Origin: Acidobacteriaceae bacterium | Lineage (GTDB): Bacteria > Acidobacteriota > Terriglobia > Terriglobales > Acidobacteriaceae | Direction of reading: 5' to 3' | Assembly (NCBI GenBank): GCA_003140785.1 | Contig: PLKY01000239.1 | Coordinates: 1 to 13,737 of the forward strand | DNA: 13,737 nt | Shown here: positions 7,787 to 13,737 of the stretch, in pieces | How the letters are laid out: the number at the start of each line of letters is the position of its first letter | How positions within the stretch are numbered: position 1 is the first letter of the stretch | Notes under the pieces: generated by a model | Told to the model about the DNA's origin: nothing | What the model saw: only the letters and a program-made list of their open reading frames with translations | Databases searched by the model: none | Program-made: the position numbers and the translations under genes

Positions 7787-8650
7787 TCACCTGCGCAGCC
7801 ACAAATCCGTTGCAACGAAGGCAAGGAATACCATGGCGATCACGCCGTTCATCGTGAAGAATGCCGCGTTGAGGCGTCGCAGATCGCGGGGCGAAACGAT
7901 GGAGTGCTCATACGCCAGCAGAAGACCAGCAGCCGCGATGCCGAGCCATCCAGTAGGACCAAAGGCGAACAGCCATGCAAACCAGGTAAGCAGTCCCAAC
8001 GTAGCGAGATGCATTAACCGCGCCGCCCAAAATGCCGCGGGTATCCCGATTGATTGCGGCAAGCTGTGCAACCCCGCAGCCCGATCGTGCTCATAATCCT
8101 GGCAGGCATAGAGCACATCGAATCCGCCCACCCAGAGAGTCACCGCCGCAGTGAGAGCAAGAATGCGCGGGTCCAGGCTCCCTCGCACAGCGATCCACGC
8201 TGCGGCAGGCGCGAGGCCAAGCGCAAGGCCGAGCACAATGTGAGACCAGCGAGTAATGCGCTTCATGTAGCTGTAGCCGAGCAGAACGATCAAAACTATC
8301 GGGCTGAGTTCAAGTGTGAGTCTGTTGAGATTGGCCGTGGCGACGACGAAGAGGATCCCCGTCAGCACGGTAAACCCCAGCACGAAGGAGCGCGAGAGCA
8401 GACCTGCGGGAATGGCGCGGCTTCGCGTGCGCGGATTGGCTCCATCAATGTCGGCGTCGGCCCAGCGGTTAAAGGCCATCGCACAAGCACGGGCCGTGAC
8501 CATCGCAACCAGAATCCAAACAAGGGTGCGCCAGGCGGGCACGCCACGCGCAGCAAGAATGGCCGCCGTGAGAGCAAAAGGGAGCGCAAAAATCGAGTGC
8601 TCCCATTTGATCATTTCCAGCGTCGTGCGTGTTTTTTCAAGTAGTTTCAC
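7787..8650 (-). CDS. UbiA-family aromatic prenyltransferase (MqnP-like)
   Basis: Membrane enzyme that attaches a polyprenyl chain to an aromatic quinone precursor. Starting at the GTG at 8650 it is 287 residues with about eight or nine hydrophobic segments. Both Asp-rich Mg-diphosphate motifs are present: NRWADADID (N61, D65, D69) and DVLYACQDYEHD (D178, D185, D189). YSYMKR lies between them (126-131). The second motif with GLHSLP resembles the menaquinone futalosine-pathway enzyme MqnP more than E. coli UbiA; that choice is from memory of the family. The 8650 start is favoured over the GTG at 8656 because GGAG lies 7 bases upstream. It overlaps the stop of the preceding small ORF by GTGA. 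No other quinone gene is in the window. Confidence 0.88.
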   Translation of the reverse strand: MKLLEKTRTTLEMIKWEHSIFALPFALTAAILAARGVPAWRTLVWILVAMVTARACAMAFNRWADADIDGANPRTRSRAIPAGLLSRSFVLGFTVLTGILFVVATANLNRLTLELSPIVLIVLLGYSYMKRITRWSHIVLGLALGLAPAAAWIAVRGSLDPRILALTAAVTLWVGGFDVLYACQDYEHDRAAGLHSLPQSIGIPAAFWAARLMHLATLGLLTWFAWLFAFGPTGWLGIAAAGLLLAYEHSIVSPRDLRRLNAAFFTMNGVIAMVFLAFVATDLWLRR

Positions 8651-8802
8651 CGCCACGCTCCATCGATCAGTTTACATGCGAGTGCGGAGGCTTCTATTGC
8701 TTCGCGGAGGGAATGAGGAAGATCGCAGTGCGGGTGTGCCTTCCTCAGAAGAATACGCTCGCGCCAGAGCTGCTGTGCCCTGACGCGTGCGTGGGTTGTC
8801 AT
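8647..8802 (-). CDS. Small hypothetical ORF (51 residues) between BON and prenyltransferase genes
   Basis: An ATG at 8802 opens 51 codons ending in TGA at 8649-8647. It starts 12 bp after the BON-protein stop and has an AGGA about 10 bases upstream. Its TGA shares GTGA with the prenyltransferase start at 8650. The product is basic with several arginines and histidines, two cysteines (26 and 43), and no signal peptide or membrane segment. It begins MTTHARVRAQQLWRERILL. I do not recognise it. The tight spacing at both ends argues for translation, perhaps coupling expression of the next gene. It could also be a chance open stretch, since it is short. Confidence 0.45.
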   Translation of the reverse strand: MTTHARVRAQQLWRERILLRKAHPHCDLPHSLREAIEASALACKLIDGAWR

Positions 8803-8814
8803 TGGATGGAAGTC

Positions 8815-9627
8815 CTACTTCGACTCGGTGGTTTGGCCGGCTACCTGCAGGTAGTTCTTCACGCTGAAGACGCCGGGGACGCCATTGGCGCGGATGTAGG
8901 CCGTTTCCTTATCAGACTGCGTATCGACGGTTCCATAGAGCTCAACATGTCCGTTCTGCACCGAGATGCGAATCGGCTTAGCTGGATCGATGGCGTACTT
9001 GTTCAGCGAAGGATAGCCGTAGACGGCGCGTGCCACTTGCATACGCGTCTGGTCGTCCATGATCGACGTCGGATCGACTTCGATTTCGTTGATCACGTCT
9101 TTCACGCCGGGGTAGGTGCTCACAAGAGCCACCGCCGAGTCACGATCCGGATAGCCGTAAGCATGGCCGCCCAGGGTCACAACGCCGTTCTCAACCTTGA
9201 TGGCGATTGCGTTGAACGGAGTGGTTCCGTAGCCCACGCGATCGTACGCCAGCTTTTCACCAAGCTTGTTTTGGAGTTCCTGGTCAGACACGCTGGGTCC
9301 CGCTACTTCGATTTGGTTTCTAACCGCCGTAACTCCTTTCGCTTTGCTGACGCGCTTTTCCGCGTCCGCTTTGTATTCGAATAAGTCGACGCTACCCGTC
9401 AGTGTTGCGATTCCGTTCGCGTCTACATTGACCTGAACGTTTTTGAACTGCGACTTATTCAACTTCGATTTTGCTGCACTTGTTGCATCGGGCTGTTCCT
9501 GCCCGCCGGTTGCTATTGCTCCGGAGTTCCTGGCCATCGCCAAGCTGACCTGGGGAAGGCTCAGGAGGGATCCAGCGATCGAGGCTGCCAAAATGGTTGC
9601 CCTGGAACGACTAATCTTAGTCGTCAT
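8815..9627 (-). CDS. Exported protein with three BON domains
   Basis: A 270-residue secreted, probably periplasmic, protein. A signal peptide (about 1-30, ending VSLA) is followed by a Gln/Ala-rich linker. Three BON-like repeats follow, at about 52-110, 114-186 and 193-265, each with the typical strand pattern: GIATLTGSVDLFEYKADAEK, then NGVVTLGGHAYGYPDRD, then NGHVELYGTVDTQSDKE. Each closes with a short valine-rich strand (VRNQIEV, VINEIEV, VKNYLQV). BON domains bind membranes or lipids and occur in OsmY-like stress proteins and secretins. The ATG at 9627 has a near-perfect AGGAGG 4 bases upstream, suggesting strong translation. It heads the BON, small ORF, prenyltransferase unit. Its exact role is not visible. 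Confidence 0.85.
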   Translation of the reverse strand: MTTKISRSRATILAASIAGSLLSLPQVSLAMARNSGAIATGGQEQPDATSAAKSKLNKSQFKNVQVNVDANGIATLTGSVDLFEYKADAEKRVSKAKGVTAVRNQIEVAGPSVSDQELQNKLGEKLAYDRVGYGTTPFNAIAIKVENGVVTLGGHAYGYPDRDSAVALVSTYPGVKDVINEIEVDPTSIMDDQTRMQVARAVYGYPSLNKYAIDPAKPIRISVQNGHVELYGTVDTQSDKETAYIRANGVPGVFSVKNYLQVAGQTTESK

Positions 9628-9899
9628 GCTTCCTCCTCTTTCTGGTCAAACGTGCGGCAGATTCTGTCAAACTACCCCACGATCTATATAGACACAGGAA
9701 ACGGCGCTGGAGTTGCGCCGGTTCGAGGGACTTGACTTTGGGATGATCTCTCTGGCGTTTTCCTGCAGTTGGATTGGGTCCGGCGCCAAAGGAATTTGAC
9801 AACAGGATGCCACAGAACTGCATCGAATGCATGAAGAGGAAGTGAGGCGCCTTCGATTGCACGATCCGCCTGATGCTAGTTAGCGTGTACGGAGGCGCA
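9628..9899. other. Intergenic stretch upstream of the BON gene
   Basis: No convincing gene is seen. It should contain the BON-gene promoter on the minus strand, but I find no good -35/-10 pair. The reverse complement of 9665-9670 is TTGACA, with nothing like a -10 at 17 bp. A hairpin CGGCGC/GCGCCG with a 7-base loop lies at 9702-9720. An 81-codon open frame at 9617-9862 overlaps the BON start in another frame and has no features of a protein. Confidence 0.5.
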
Positions 9900-9923
9900 A
9901 TGTATTTACAGGGCTCACTTTAG
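9900..9923 (+). CDS. Possible seven-residue leader peptide
   Basis: ATG at 9900 reads MYLQGSL and stops at TAG (9921-9923). GGAGG (9891-9895) lies 4 bases upstream, a better ribosome site than that of the receiver gene further on. The ORF covers the 5' arm of the 9-bp stem described for 9908-9969 and ends in the loop of the next hairpin. A translating ribosome would therefore open that stem. The peptide carries no run of one amino acid that would suggest a specific attenuation signal. Chance occurrence is quite possible. Confidence 0.25.
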   Translation: MYLQGSL

Positions 9924-10127
9924 AGAAGTGTTCCATGCCACCGCCGGAAGTTGACACGGCGAGCCCTGTGGGTCCCCAACAAATTGGGAATGCTCTTGGT
10001 ACGGCCGTCGTTGACGGCAGGCTATCGCTGAGCGTGTGTGCGACGAAGCACCTTGGAGGCCATTTGTGATTCCGCAGCTAGCGGGAGCAAGAGACCGGTG
10101 ATCGTGATGAGCTTTCTTGTTCCCAGC
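9900..10127 (+). ncRNA. Candidate structured RNA or long leader
   Basis: A run of hairpins lies in sequence without a normal gene. The outer stem ACAGGGCTC/GAGCCCTGT (9908-9916 with 9961-9969, 9 bp) encloses CACTT/AAGTG (9916-9920 with 9926-9930) and GCCG/CGGC (9943-9946 with 9957-9960), like a three-way junction. Then come CCCAA/TTGGG (9975-9979 with 9984-9988), GCCGTC/GACGGC (10004-10009 with 10013-10018) and a 14-bp stem with one bulge and two G-U pairs (10081-10094 with 10113-10127). There is no clear terminator, so it may continue into the receiver gene as a leader. The strand is assumed from the direction of that gene and is not proven. I cannot match it to a named RNA family. Confidence 0.35.
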
Positions 10128-10181
10128 GGAAGCAAAGAATTAACCCATGAGGCGAACGAAAGCGAATGATCGATAGACGGG

Positions 10182-10187
10182 TATAAC
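10182..10187 (+). promoter_or_regulatory. Possible -10 element upstream of the receiver gene
   Basis: TATAAC matches the housekeeping -10 at 5 of 6 positions and lies 30 bases before the GTG at 10217. No acceptable -35 is visible at 16-18 bp, so this is weak support for a local promoter. If real, the structured segment 9900-10127 would not be this gene's leader. Confidence 0.25.
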
Positions 10188-10216
10188 TGCTTGTAACAAC
10201 AATCGTAAAAGTCGTA

Positions 10217-10675
10217 GTGGGAGGAAGTCCTCTCCCGCGATCTCTGGCAGGCAGCCTACCAGACCGACCGTTCGAAAAACGATTCGGTGTGCAAAAGAGT
10301 CTCGCCGCCAACGACGGACACCAGCGGCGGGTCCTCGTCGTGGACGATGAGAAACTGATCGCCGACAGTGTCGCGACAATTCTCAATCGCAGCGGCTTCA
10401 CGGCGATTGCCACATATAGCGGCACCGACGCTCTTGAATCGATCCAGGAAAAATGTCCAGACATTATTGTTTCCGATGTTGTAATGTCAGACTTCAACGG
10501 GATTCAGCTGGCGAAAGCGGTTCGTTCACTCTGTCCCGGCGCCCGAATCGTCCTCTTCTCCGGCAATGTGGACACAGCGAGCCTTCTCGATGATGCGTCG
10601 GTTGAAGGCTATTTTTTCGAGATTCTTGCGAAACCCATACATCCTGTCGAGTTGCTCAAGGCGTTGAAATCCTGA
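10217..10675 (+). CDS. Stand-alone response-regulator receiver domain protein
   Basis: CheY-like phosphoreceiver with no output domain. The core begins VLVVDDEKLIADSV (acidic pair around residues 43-44). The phospho-accepting Asp is in IIVSDVVMSDFNG, the switch Ser in IVLFSGN, and the conserved Lys in ILAKPIHPVELL. It ends LKALKS, for 152 residues from the GTG at 10217. Short receivers of this style are common in Acidobacteriota. The start is uncertain: no Shine-Dalgarno precedes 10217, and the other in-frame choice is GTG at 10289, which gives 128 residues and a more typical length. An in-frame TAA at 10184 limits extension. No kinase gene is nearby. It is convergent with the TamB-like gene, 54 bp apart. 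Confidence 0.88.
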   Translation: MGGSPLPRSLAGSLPDRPFEKRFGVQKSLAANDGHQRRVLVVDDEKLIADSVATILNRSGFTAIATYSGTDALESIQEKCPDIIVSDVVMSDFNGIQLAKAVRSLCPGARIVLFSGNVDTASLLDDASVEGYFFEILAKPIHPVELLKALKS

Positions 10676-10729
10676 ATTCGACTGATCGGCGCACGGACTC
10701 GGTCGCGATCACCGAAACCGCAATTCATG

Positions 10730-13243
10730 CTAGCGATAGCGCCGCACGGCTTTAACGACCATCGAAAAGACGCCCGACTCGTCGCGAGCAACAAGCAACG
10801 AGACATGCCTGTTGATGGCGATCTCAGCTTGCAGCAACTGTTGAGCGGTGGTGTTTACATCGGTCGCATAGGTGAGGGTCACATACTTGCTGAGTTGTTC
10901 CTCCACCGTGATGCGGGTGGTGGAGTTCCCGAGGACGCCAAGATAGTTCGGGTCCACCTTGACTGCGCTCGCGCCGAATAGTTTTTGCACGCGATTGCTC
11001 ACGGTCGCATTTAGGGCACCGCCCAGCAAGGCGTCGGTCGTAGGATTCGCCGCGGCCTGCTCTTGTTGCTGGCCGTAAATCTGCTGCTCGTTTGTGGTCC
11101 GGCCCAATGCCAGCAAAGCCAAAACATCGGACTCCGGCAGCGGCGGATCACTGCGATACGTAACGGACGGTTTACTGAGAGAACCATGGAGGCCGAGCGT
11201 GATGTCGTAGTCTTCCACGCGAGCCGTCGCATTCAGGTCAATGGAAGCTTCAATGCGCACAGGATTCGTGAAGGTGATATCGCCGCGCTGCAATTCGTAG
11301 CGTGTGCCCGCGATGGTAGCGTTGCCTTCTGTGATCGACACGCGGCCAAGCAGCGACGGGGTAGCAAGCGTGCCGCGTAATCGTAAGTCAACGTCGCCCG
11401 CGAGCTTGGCGTACGCATTCTGGAAATTCAACTGCGGAGAAGATTGGATGTGCACGTCGAGGCGCACATGATTGGATGGAGCATCGGACGGTGCAATCGG
11501 CTGGGCCTTGCCAGCCTGCGCCGCCAGGCTAGCGATGTCCAGGTCGGAGCTTATCGTGAAGCGCGTTACCATGACATTGCCGCTGAGGAGAAAGTTGTTT
11601 TGATTTCCCTGTAATTGCAAGTTGGCGTCCGCGAGCGAACTTACGCCCTGGGGATAGCGAATGCGAATTCCCTTGCCCGAAAGCGATAGGTCGGCGAAGA
11701 TTCCGTGCTGATAGGCCAGATATCCTGAGACGCTGAGTTGGCCGCCGCCGGTCATTGCCGTCAGTGACCGCACTTCCAGTCGATTCTGATTGAACTCCAG
11801 CGTGCCTTGCAGCTGACTTAGGCTATTGGGCAAATCTTCGAGAGCTATCGAGGCATTCTGAAAATCAACGCGGCCACGAAGGTCGGGTTTGCTGAGGGAA
11901 CCGTGTGCTTCCATTTGAAATGTAGAAGTGCCACTCGCGGTGATATCTGGATCGAGAGTTTCCACGAGTTTCAGGTTGACGGATCCGTTCGCGGCGAAGT
12001 CGACGCGCCGATTGGTCTTGAAATCGATGCTGCCCTGGGCGCGAAGATCGGTTTGTTCTCCCTTTATGTGGACCGGGTCAAGAGTCATGCGCGAGTTGGC
12101 CAATATAGCGTGGACGGGACCATCGCTCGCCAGATGAACGCCGGCTAGAGTCACAGCGAGGTTCTGCAGCCGCGCTTCGCCATGCAGTTGTTCAGGGTGC
12201 GCGAGTGGTCCAGCAATCGTCACTGTGCCTGCAAGCGCCGACTGCCCGGTGAGGCCAGGCACGTGCGCTGTCTTGAGAAGACTTTCAATATTGAACTCCG
12301 AGAACTCAACCTTGGCCTGGGTAACGTAATCGCCGTTCAATGCGGTTTGTCCGTGAGCGGTAAGGGACGCGGATTGGAAATGAGTTGCCAAGTCATAGAT
12401 GAGGTTGTGGCTCGCAGTATGCGCGGTAATTTGCAGCTCTCCGACTGGCTCACCATTGAGGACCAGGGCTGCGATTTTGCCCTGAGCTTGAATATGCGGA
12501 TCGTCCAGTGTCCCGTTACCAGAGACAGAGAAATCCAGTTTGCCGTCGGCCGCAAAGCCCATTTGCCGGAGCCGTTGGATTCGATGAAGGTCGACCTCCG
12601 TGCCTTGAGCGACAAGCTGAAACTGGCGCGATGCCAAATCGAAGCTGCCCGAGCCTGAGACTTTCCCGGCTTCGTCATTCGCGGTGATTGAGGCAACCTG
12701 GATCGCGCGTCCCACGATCTTGCCTTGTGCGCGAATGCGCGCTACCGGTTCACCGTAGACCTCGCCATGATCCAGTTCCACCCAACCGGCCCCATTGAGC
12801 GCATGGACAGGTCCATCCGCATCAATCTGCGTAGTCAGCTGGCCGGAGAGCGGCAGGCTTTCTCCAAAGAACGGCAGGATCTCTCCGATCCCAAAGTTGC
12901 TGGCATTCAAATGGAGATGAAGCTCAGAATTGGCATCGAAATTCGGTTTCTTCTTTTCATGCGCCACCAAAGGGGGCGCCGCCAACGAGCCATTCATATG
13001 GATCGTCGCCTGCCCGTGCGTGAGTTGACTCTGTTCAATCGAAATCCGCTCCGCGGAATAGCTGCCCGTTGCGTCCAGGCCATCCCAGTGCACAAGCTGC
13101 GGTTTTCCGGAACTGTCGTTCGGGTTTGCCGGCATCTCGATCGCGATGTCTGTTGCTTTCAAATTGCCGCTCAGGTTTGGGTCGACGAGAGAACCCGACC
13201 AGTTGCCGTGAAATTCCGCTTGTCCTCCGAGGAAAACAGGTAG
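10730..13243 (-). CDS. TamB/DUF490-like protein, N-terminus missing
   Basis: About 837 residues of a TamB-type envelope protein, which in Gram-negatives spans the periplasm and assists outer-membrane assembly or lipid transport. Many short beta repeats of the AsmA/TamB type are seen (HLHLNASNFG, GSGSFDLASRQFQLVAQG, QLQGTLEFNQNRLEVRSL). The C-terminal domain is diagnostic: RGDITFTNPVRIEASIDLNA, then SKPSVTYRSDPPLPESDVLALLALG, and a close at KAVRRYR. The usual membrane anchor and N-terminal third are absent. Upstream of about 13243 the frame stays open to 13726, but those residues are the antisense of a GH15 glucoamylase and lack beta-repeat character. The gene therefore appears cut at that point, by deletion or misassembly. 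The 13243 boundary is approximate to about 20 bases. Confidence 0.85.
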   Translation of the reverse strand, partial: LPVFLGGQAEFHGNWSGSLVDPNLSGNLKATDIAIEMPANPNDSSGKPQLVHWDGLDATGSYSAERISIEQSQLTHGQATIHMNGSLAAPPLVAHEKKKPNFDANSELHLHLNASNFGIGEILPFFGESLPLSGQLTTQIDADGPVHALNGAGWVELDHGEVYGEPVARIRAQGKIVGRAIQVASITANDEAGKVSGSGSFDLASRQFQLVAQGTEVDLHRIQRLRQMGFAADGKLDFSVSGNGTLDDPHIQAQGKIAALVLNGEPVGELQITAHTASHNLIYDLATHFQSASLTAHGQTALNGDYVTQAKVEFSEFNIESLLKTAHVPGLTGQSALAGTVTIAGPLAHPEQLHGEARLQNLAVTLAGVHLASDGPVHAILANSRMTLDPVHIKGEQTDLRAQGSIDFKTNRRVDFAANGSVNLKLVETLDPDITASGTSTFQMEAHGSLSKPDLRGRVDFQNASIALEDLPNSLSQLQGTLEFNQNRLEVRSLTAMTGGGQLSVSGYLAYQHGIFADLSLSGKGIRIRYPQGVSSLADANLQLQGNQNNFLLSGNVMVTRFTISSDLDIASLAAQAGKAQPIAPSDAPSNHVRLDVHIQSSPQLNFQNAYAKLAGDVDLRLRGTLATPSLLGRVSITEGNATIAGTRYELQRGDITFTNPVRIEASIDLNATARVEDYDITLGLHGSLSKPSVTYRSDPPLPESDVLALLALGRTTNEQQIYGQQQEQAAANPTTDALLGGALNATVSNRVQKLFGASAVKVDPNYLGVLGNSTTRITVEEQLSKYVTLTYATDVNTTAQQLLQAEIAINRHVSLLVARDESGVFSMVVKAVRRYR

Positions 13244-13265
13244 GGCGGCAGTTCCAGCCTTTCCT
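13225..13265. other. Junction of two N-terminally truncated genes
   Basis: To the left, the minus strand encodes TamB-like repeats up to about residue LPVFLGGQAEFHG. To the right, the plus strand encodes glucoamylase from about PEPEIANYLRETADAWN. The plus frame has a TAG at 13241-13243 immediately before it and no usable start. Both genes lose their 5' parts at the same place with no intergenic space. This matches a deletion joining two divergent genes, or a contig assembled from unrelated pieces. The exact breakpoint cannot be placed by eye. Confidence 0.75.
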
Positions 13266-13737
13266 TCGCGCCTGAGCCCGAGATCGCGAATTACCTGCGC
13301 GAAACCGCCGATGCCTGGAACGATAGCGTGGAGCGTTGGACCTACGCGAGCGGGACCGAGCTGGCGAAAAAAGTGGGTGTCGAAGGCTATTACGTGCGCA
13401 TTGCTCCGCACAACGGAAATGGCGCTTCGCCGGTCGAGGGGCAAATCGAAATGAAAAACGTGGTGGCACGGACACTTGTGCCCGCGGCCAGTATTGTTTC
13501 CATCGACGCGCTGGCATTGGTCCGCTTTGGACTGCGCGCCGCGGATGACCCGCGCATGATCAACACCGTGCGTGTGATCGATTCGCTGCTGAAAATTGAA
13601 ACGCCGTACGGGCCGTGCTGGCATCGTTACAATCACGACGGGTACGGCGAACATGCCGACGGTTCGCCTTTCGATGGGACGGGCATCGGACGCGCGTGGC
13701 CGTTGCTCACGGGCGAGCGCGCGCATTACGAATTGGC
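13244..13737 (+). CDS. GH15 glucoamylase, internal to C-terminal part (both ends missing)
   Basis: About 164 codons of a bacterial glucan 1,4-alpha-glucosidase (glycoside hydrolase family 15), which releases glucose from starch-like chain ends. The frame shows ETADAWNDSVERWTYASGTE, VGVEGYYVRIAP, SIDALALVRFGLRAADDPR, TPYGPCWHRYNHDGYGEHAD, DGSPFDGTGIGRAWPLL and TGERAHYEL, a set I recognise from bacterial GH15 proteins. The glutamate in TGERAHYEL is in the region that carries the catalytic base in this family. The frame is bounded by TAG at 13241 and has no start codon with a ribosome site. The N-terminal sandwich domain and early barrel helices are therefore absent. The 3' end runs off the window. 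It is probably non-functional if the junction is real, or an intact gene wrongly joined if not. Confidence 0.88.

Noticed and set aside
5984..9725. 12-base sequence CGAACCGGCGCA shared upstream of the barrel gene (5984-5995, plus) and the BON gene (9714-9725, minus)
   Set aside because: About ten shared 12-mers are expected by chance in a window this long, and distances to the two starts differ (61 and 86 bases), so a common regulatory site is not supported.
9617..9862. 81-codon minus-strand frame upstream of the BON gene
   Set aside because: It overlaps the start of the BON gene, which has a far better ribosome site and signal peptide. The product looks random.
10107..10169. 20-codon ORF starting ATG at 10107
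   Set aside because: No ribosome site, and it falls across the loop and 3' arm of the large hairpin. Nothing suggests it is translated.
10078..10497. 139-codon minus-strand frame over the receiver gene start
   Set aside because: It is Ser/Arg-rich and antisense to the receiver core, with no protein-family features. It covers the structured segment only in part.
13244..13726. Apparent N-terminal 160 residues of the long minus-strand TamB frame
   Set aside because: The opposite strand encodes unmistakable GH15 glucoamylase sequence here, and the minus translation is Arg/His-rich without TamB repeats, so it is an antisense shadow.

Overview
This 13.7 kb window looks like chromosome of a soil-type Acidobacteriota (Terriglobia-like). 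I infer this from the style of the proteins: a short CheY-like receiver, a DUF490/TamB-type protein, a small outer-membrane barrel, a BON-repeat protein, a futalosine-pathway-like prenyltransferase and a bacterial GH15 glucoamylase. No 16S or other marker is present, so the taxon is tentative. No CRISPR array, rRNA or tRNA was seen, and no recognisable transposase.

Region 1 (1-4730, minus strand) is a branched-chain amino acid operon read right to left: leuA, leuB, leuC, leuD, ilvD. Spacing is tight (34 bp, 28 bp, a 1-base TAATG overlap and 15 bp), and ilvD runs off the left edge. LeuA is a short 398-residue form with no C-terminal leucine-binding regulatory domain. Region 2 (4783-5789) holds the divergent control unit: a TATACT -10 element for leuA abutting a palindromic T-N11-A box, and a LysR-family regulator transcribed away from the operon. 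The likely reading is that this regulator governs leu/ilv expression, and that supply is set by transcription rather than by feedback on LeuA.

Region 3 (5790-6831) carries a signal-peptide outer-membrane beta-barrel gene. It is followed by a strong bidirectional hairpin terminator inside a longer imperfect inverted repeat built on a heptamer. Region 4 (6832-9627, minus strand) reads BON-repeat periplasmic protein, an unannotated 51-codon small ORF, a UbiA/MqnP-type prenyltransferase and prephenate dehydratase (pheA). The small ORF starts 12 bp after the BON gene and overlaps the prenyltransferase start by GTGA.

Region 5 (9628-10216) has no convincing protein gene, but 9900-10127 is rich in perfect or near-perfect hairpins and contains a seven-codon ORF with a good Shine-Dalgarno sequence. 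It could be a structured RNA or a long leader. A stand-alone receiver protein follows (10217-10675).

Region 6 (10730-13737) is the oddest. The C-terminal part of a TamB-like protein (minus strand) and the C-terminal part of a GH15 glucoamylase (plus strand) meet head to head near 13243, each missing its N-terminus. This is either a real deletion between divergent genes or an assembly chimera. The long minus frame that continues to 13726 is only the antisense of the glucoamylase.
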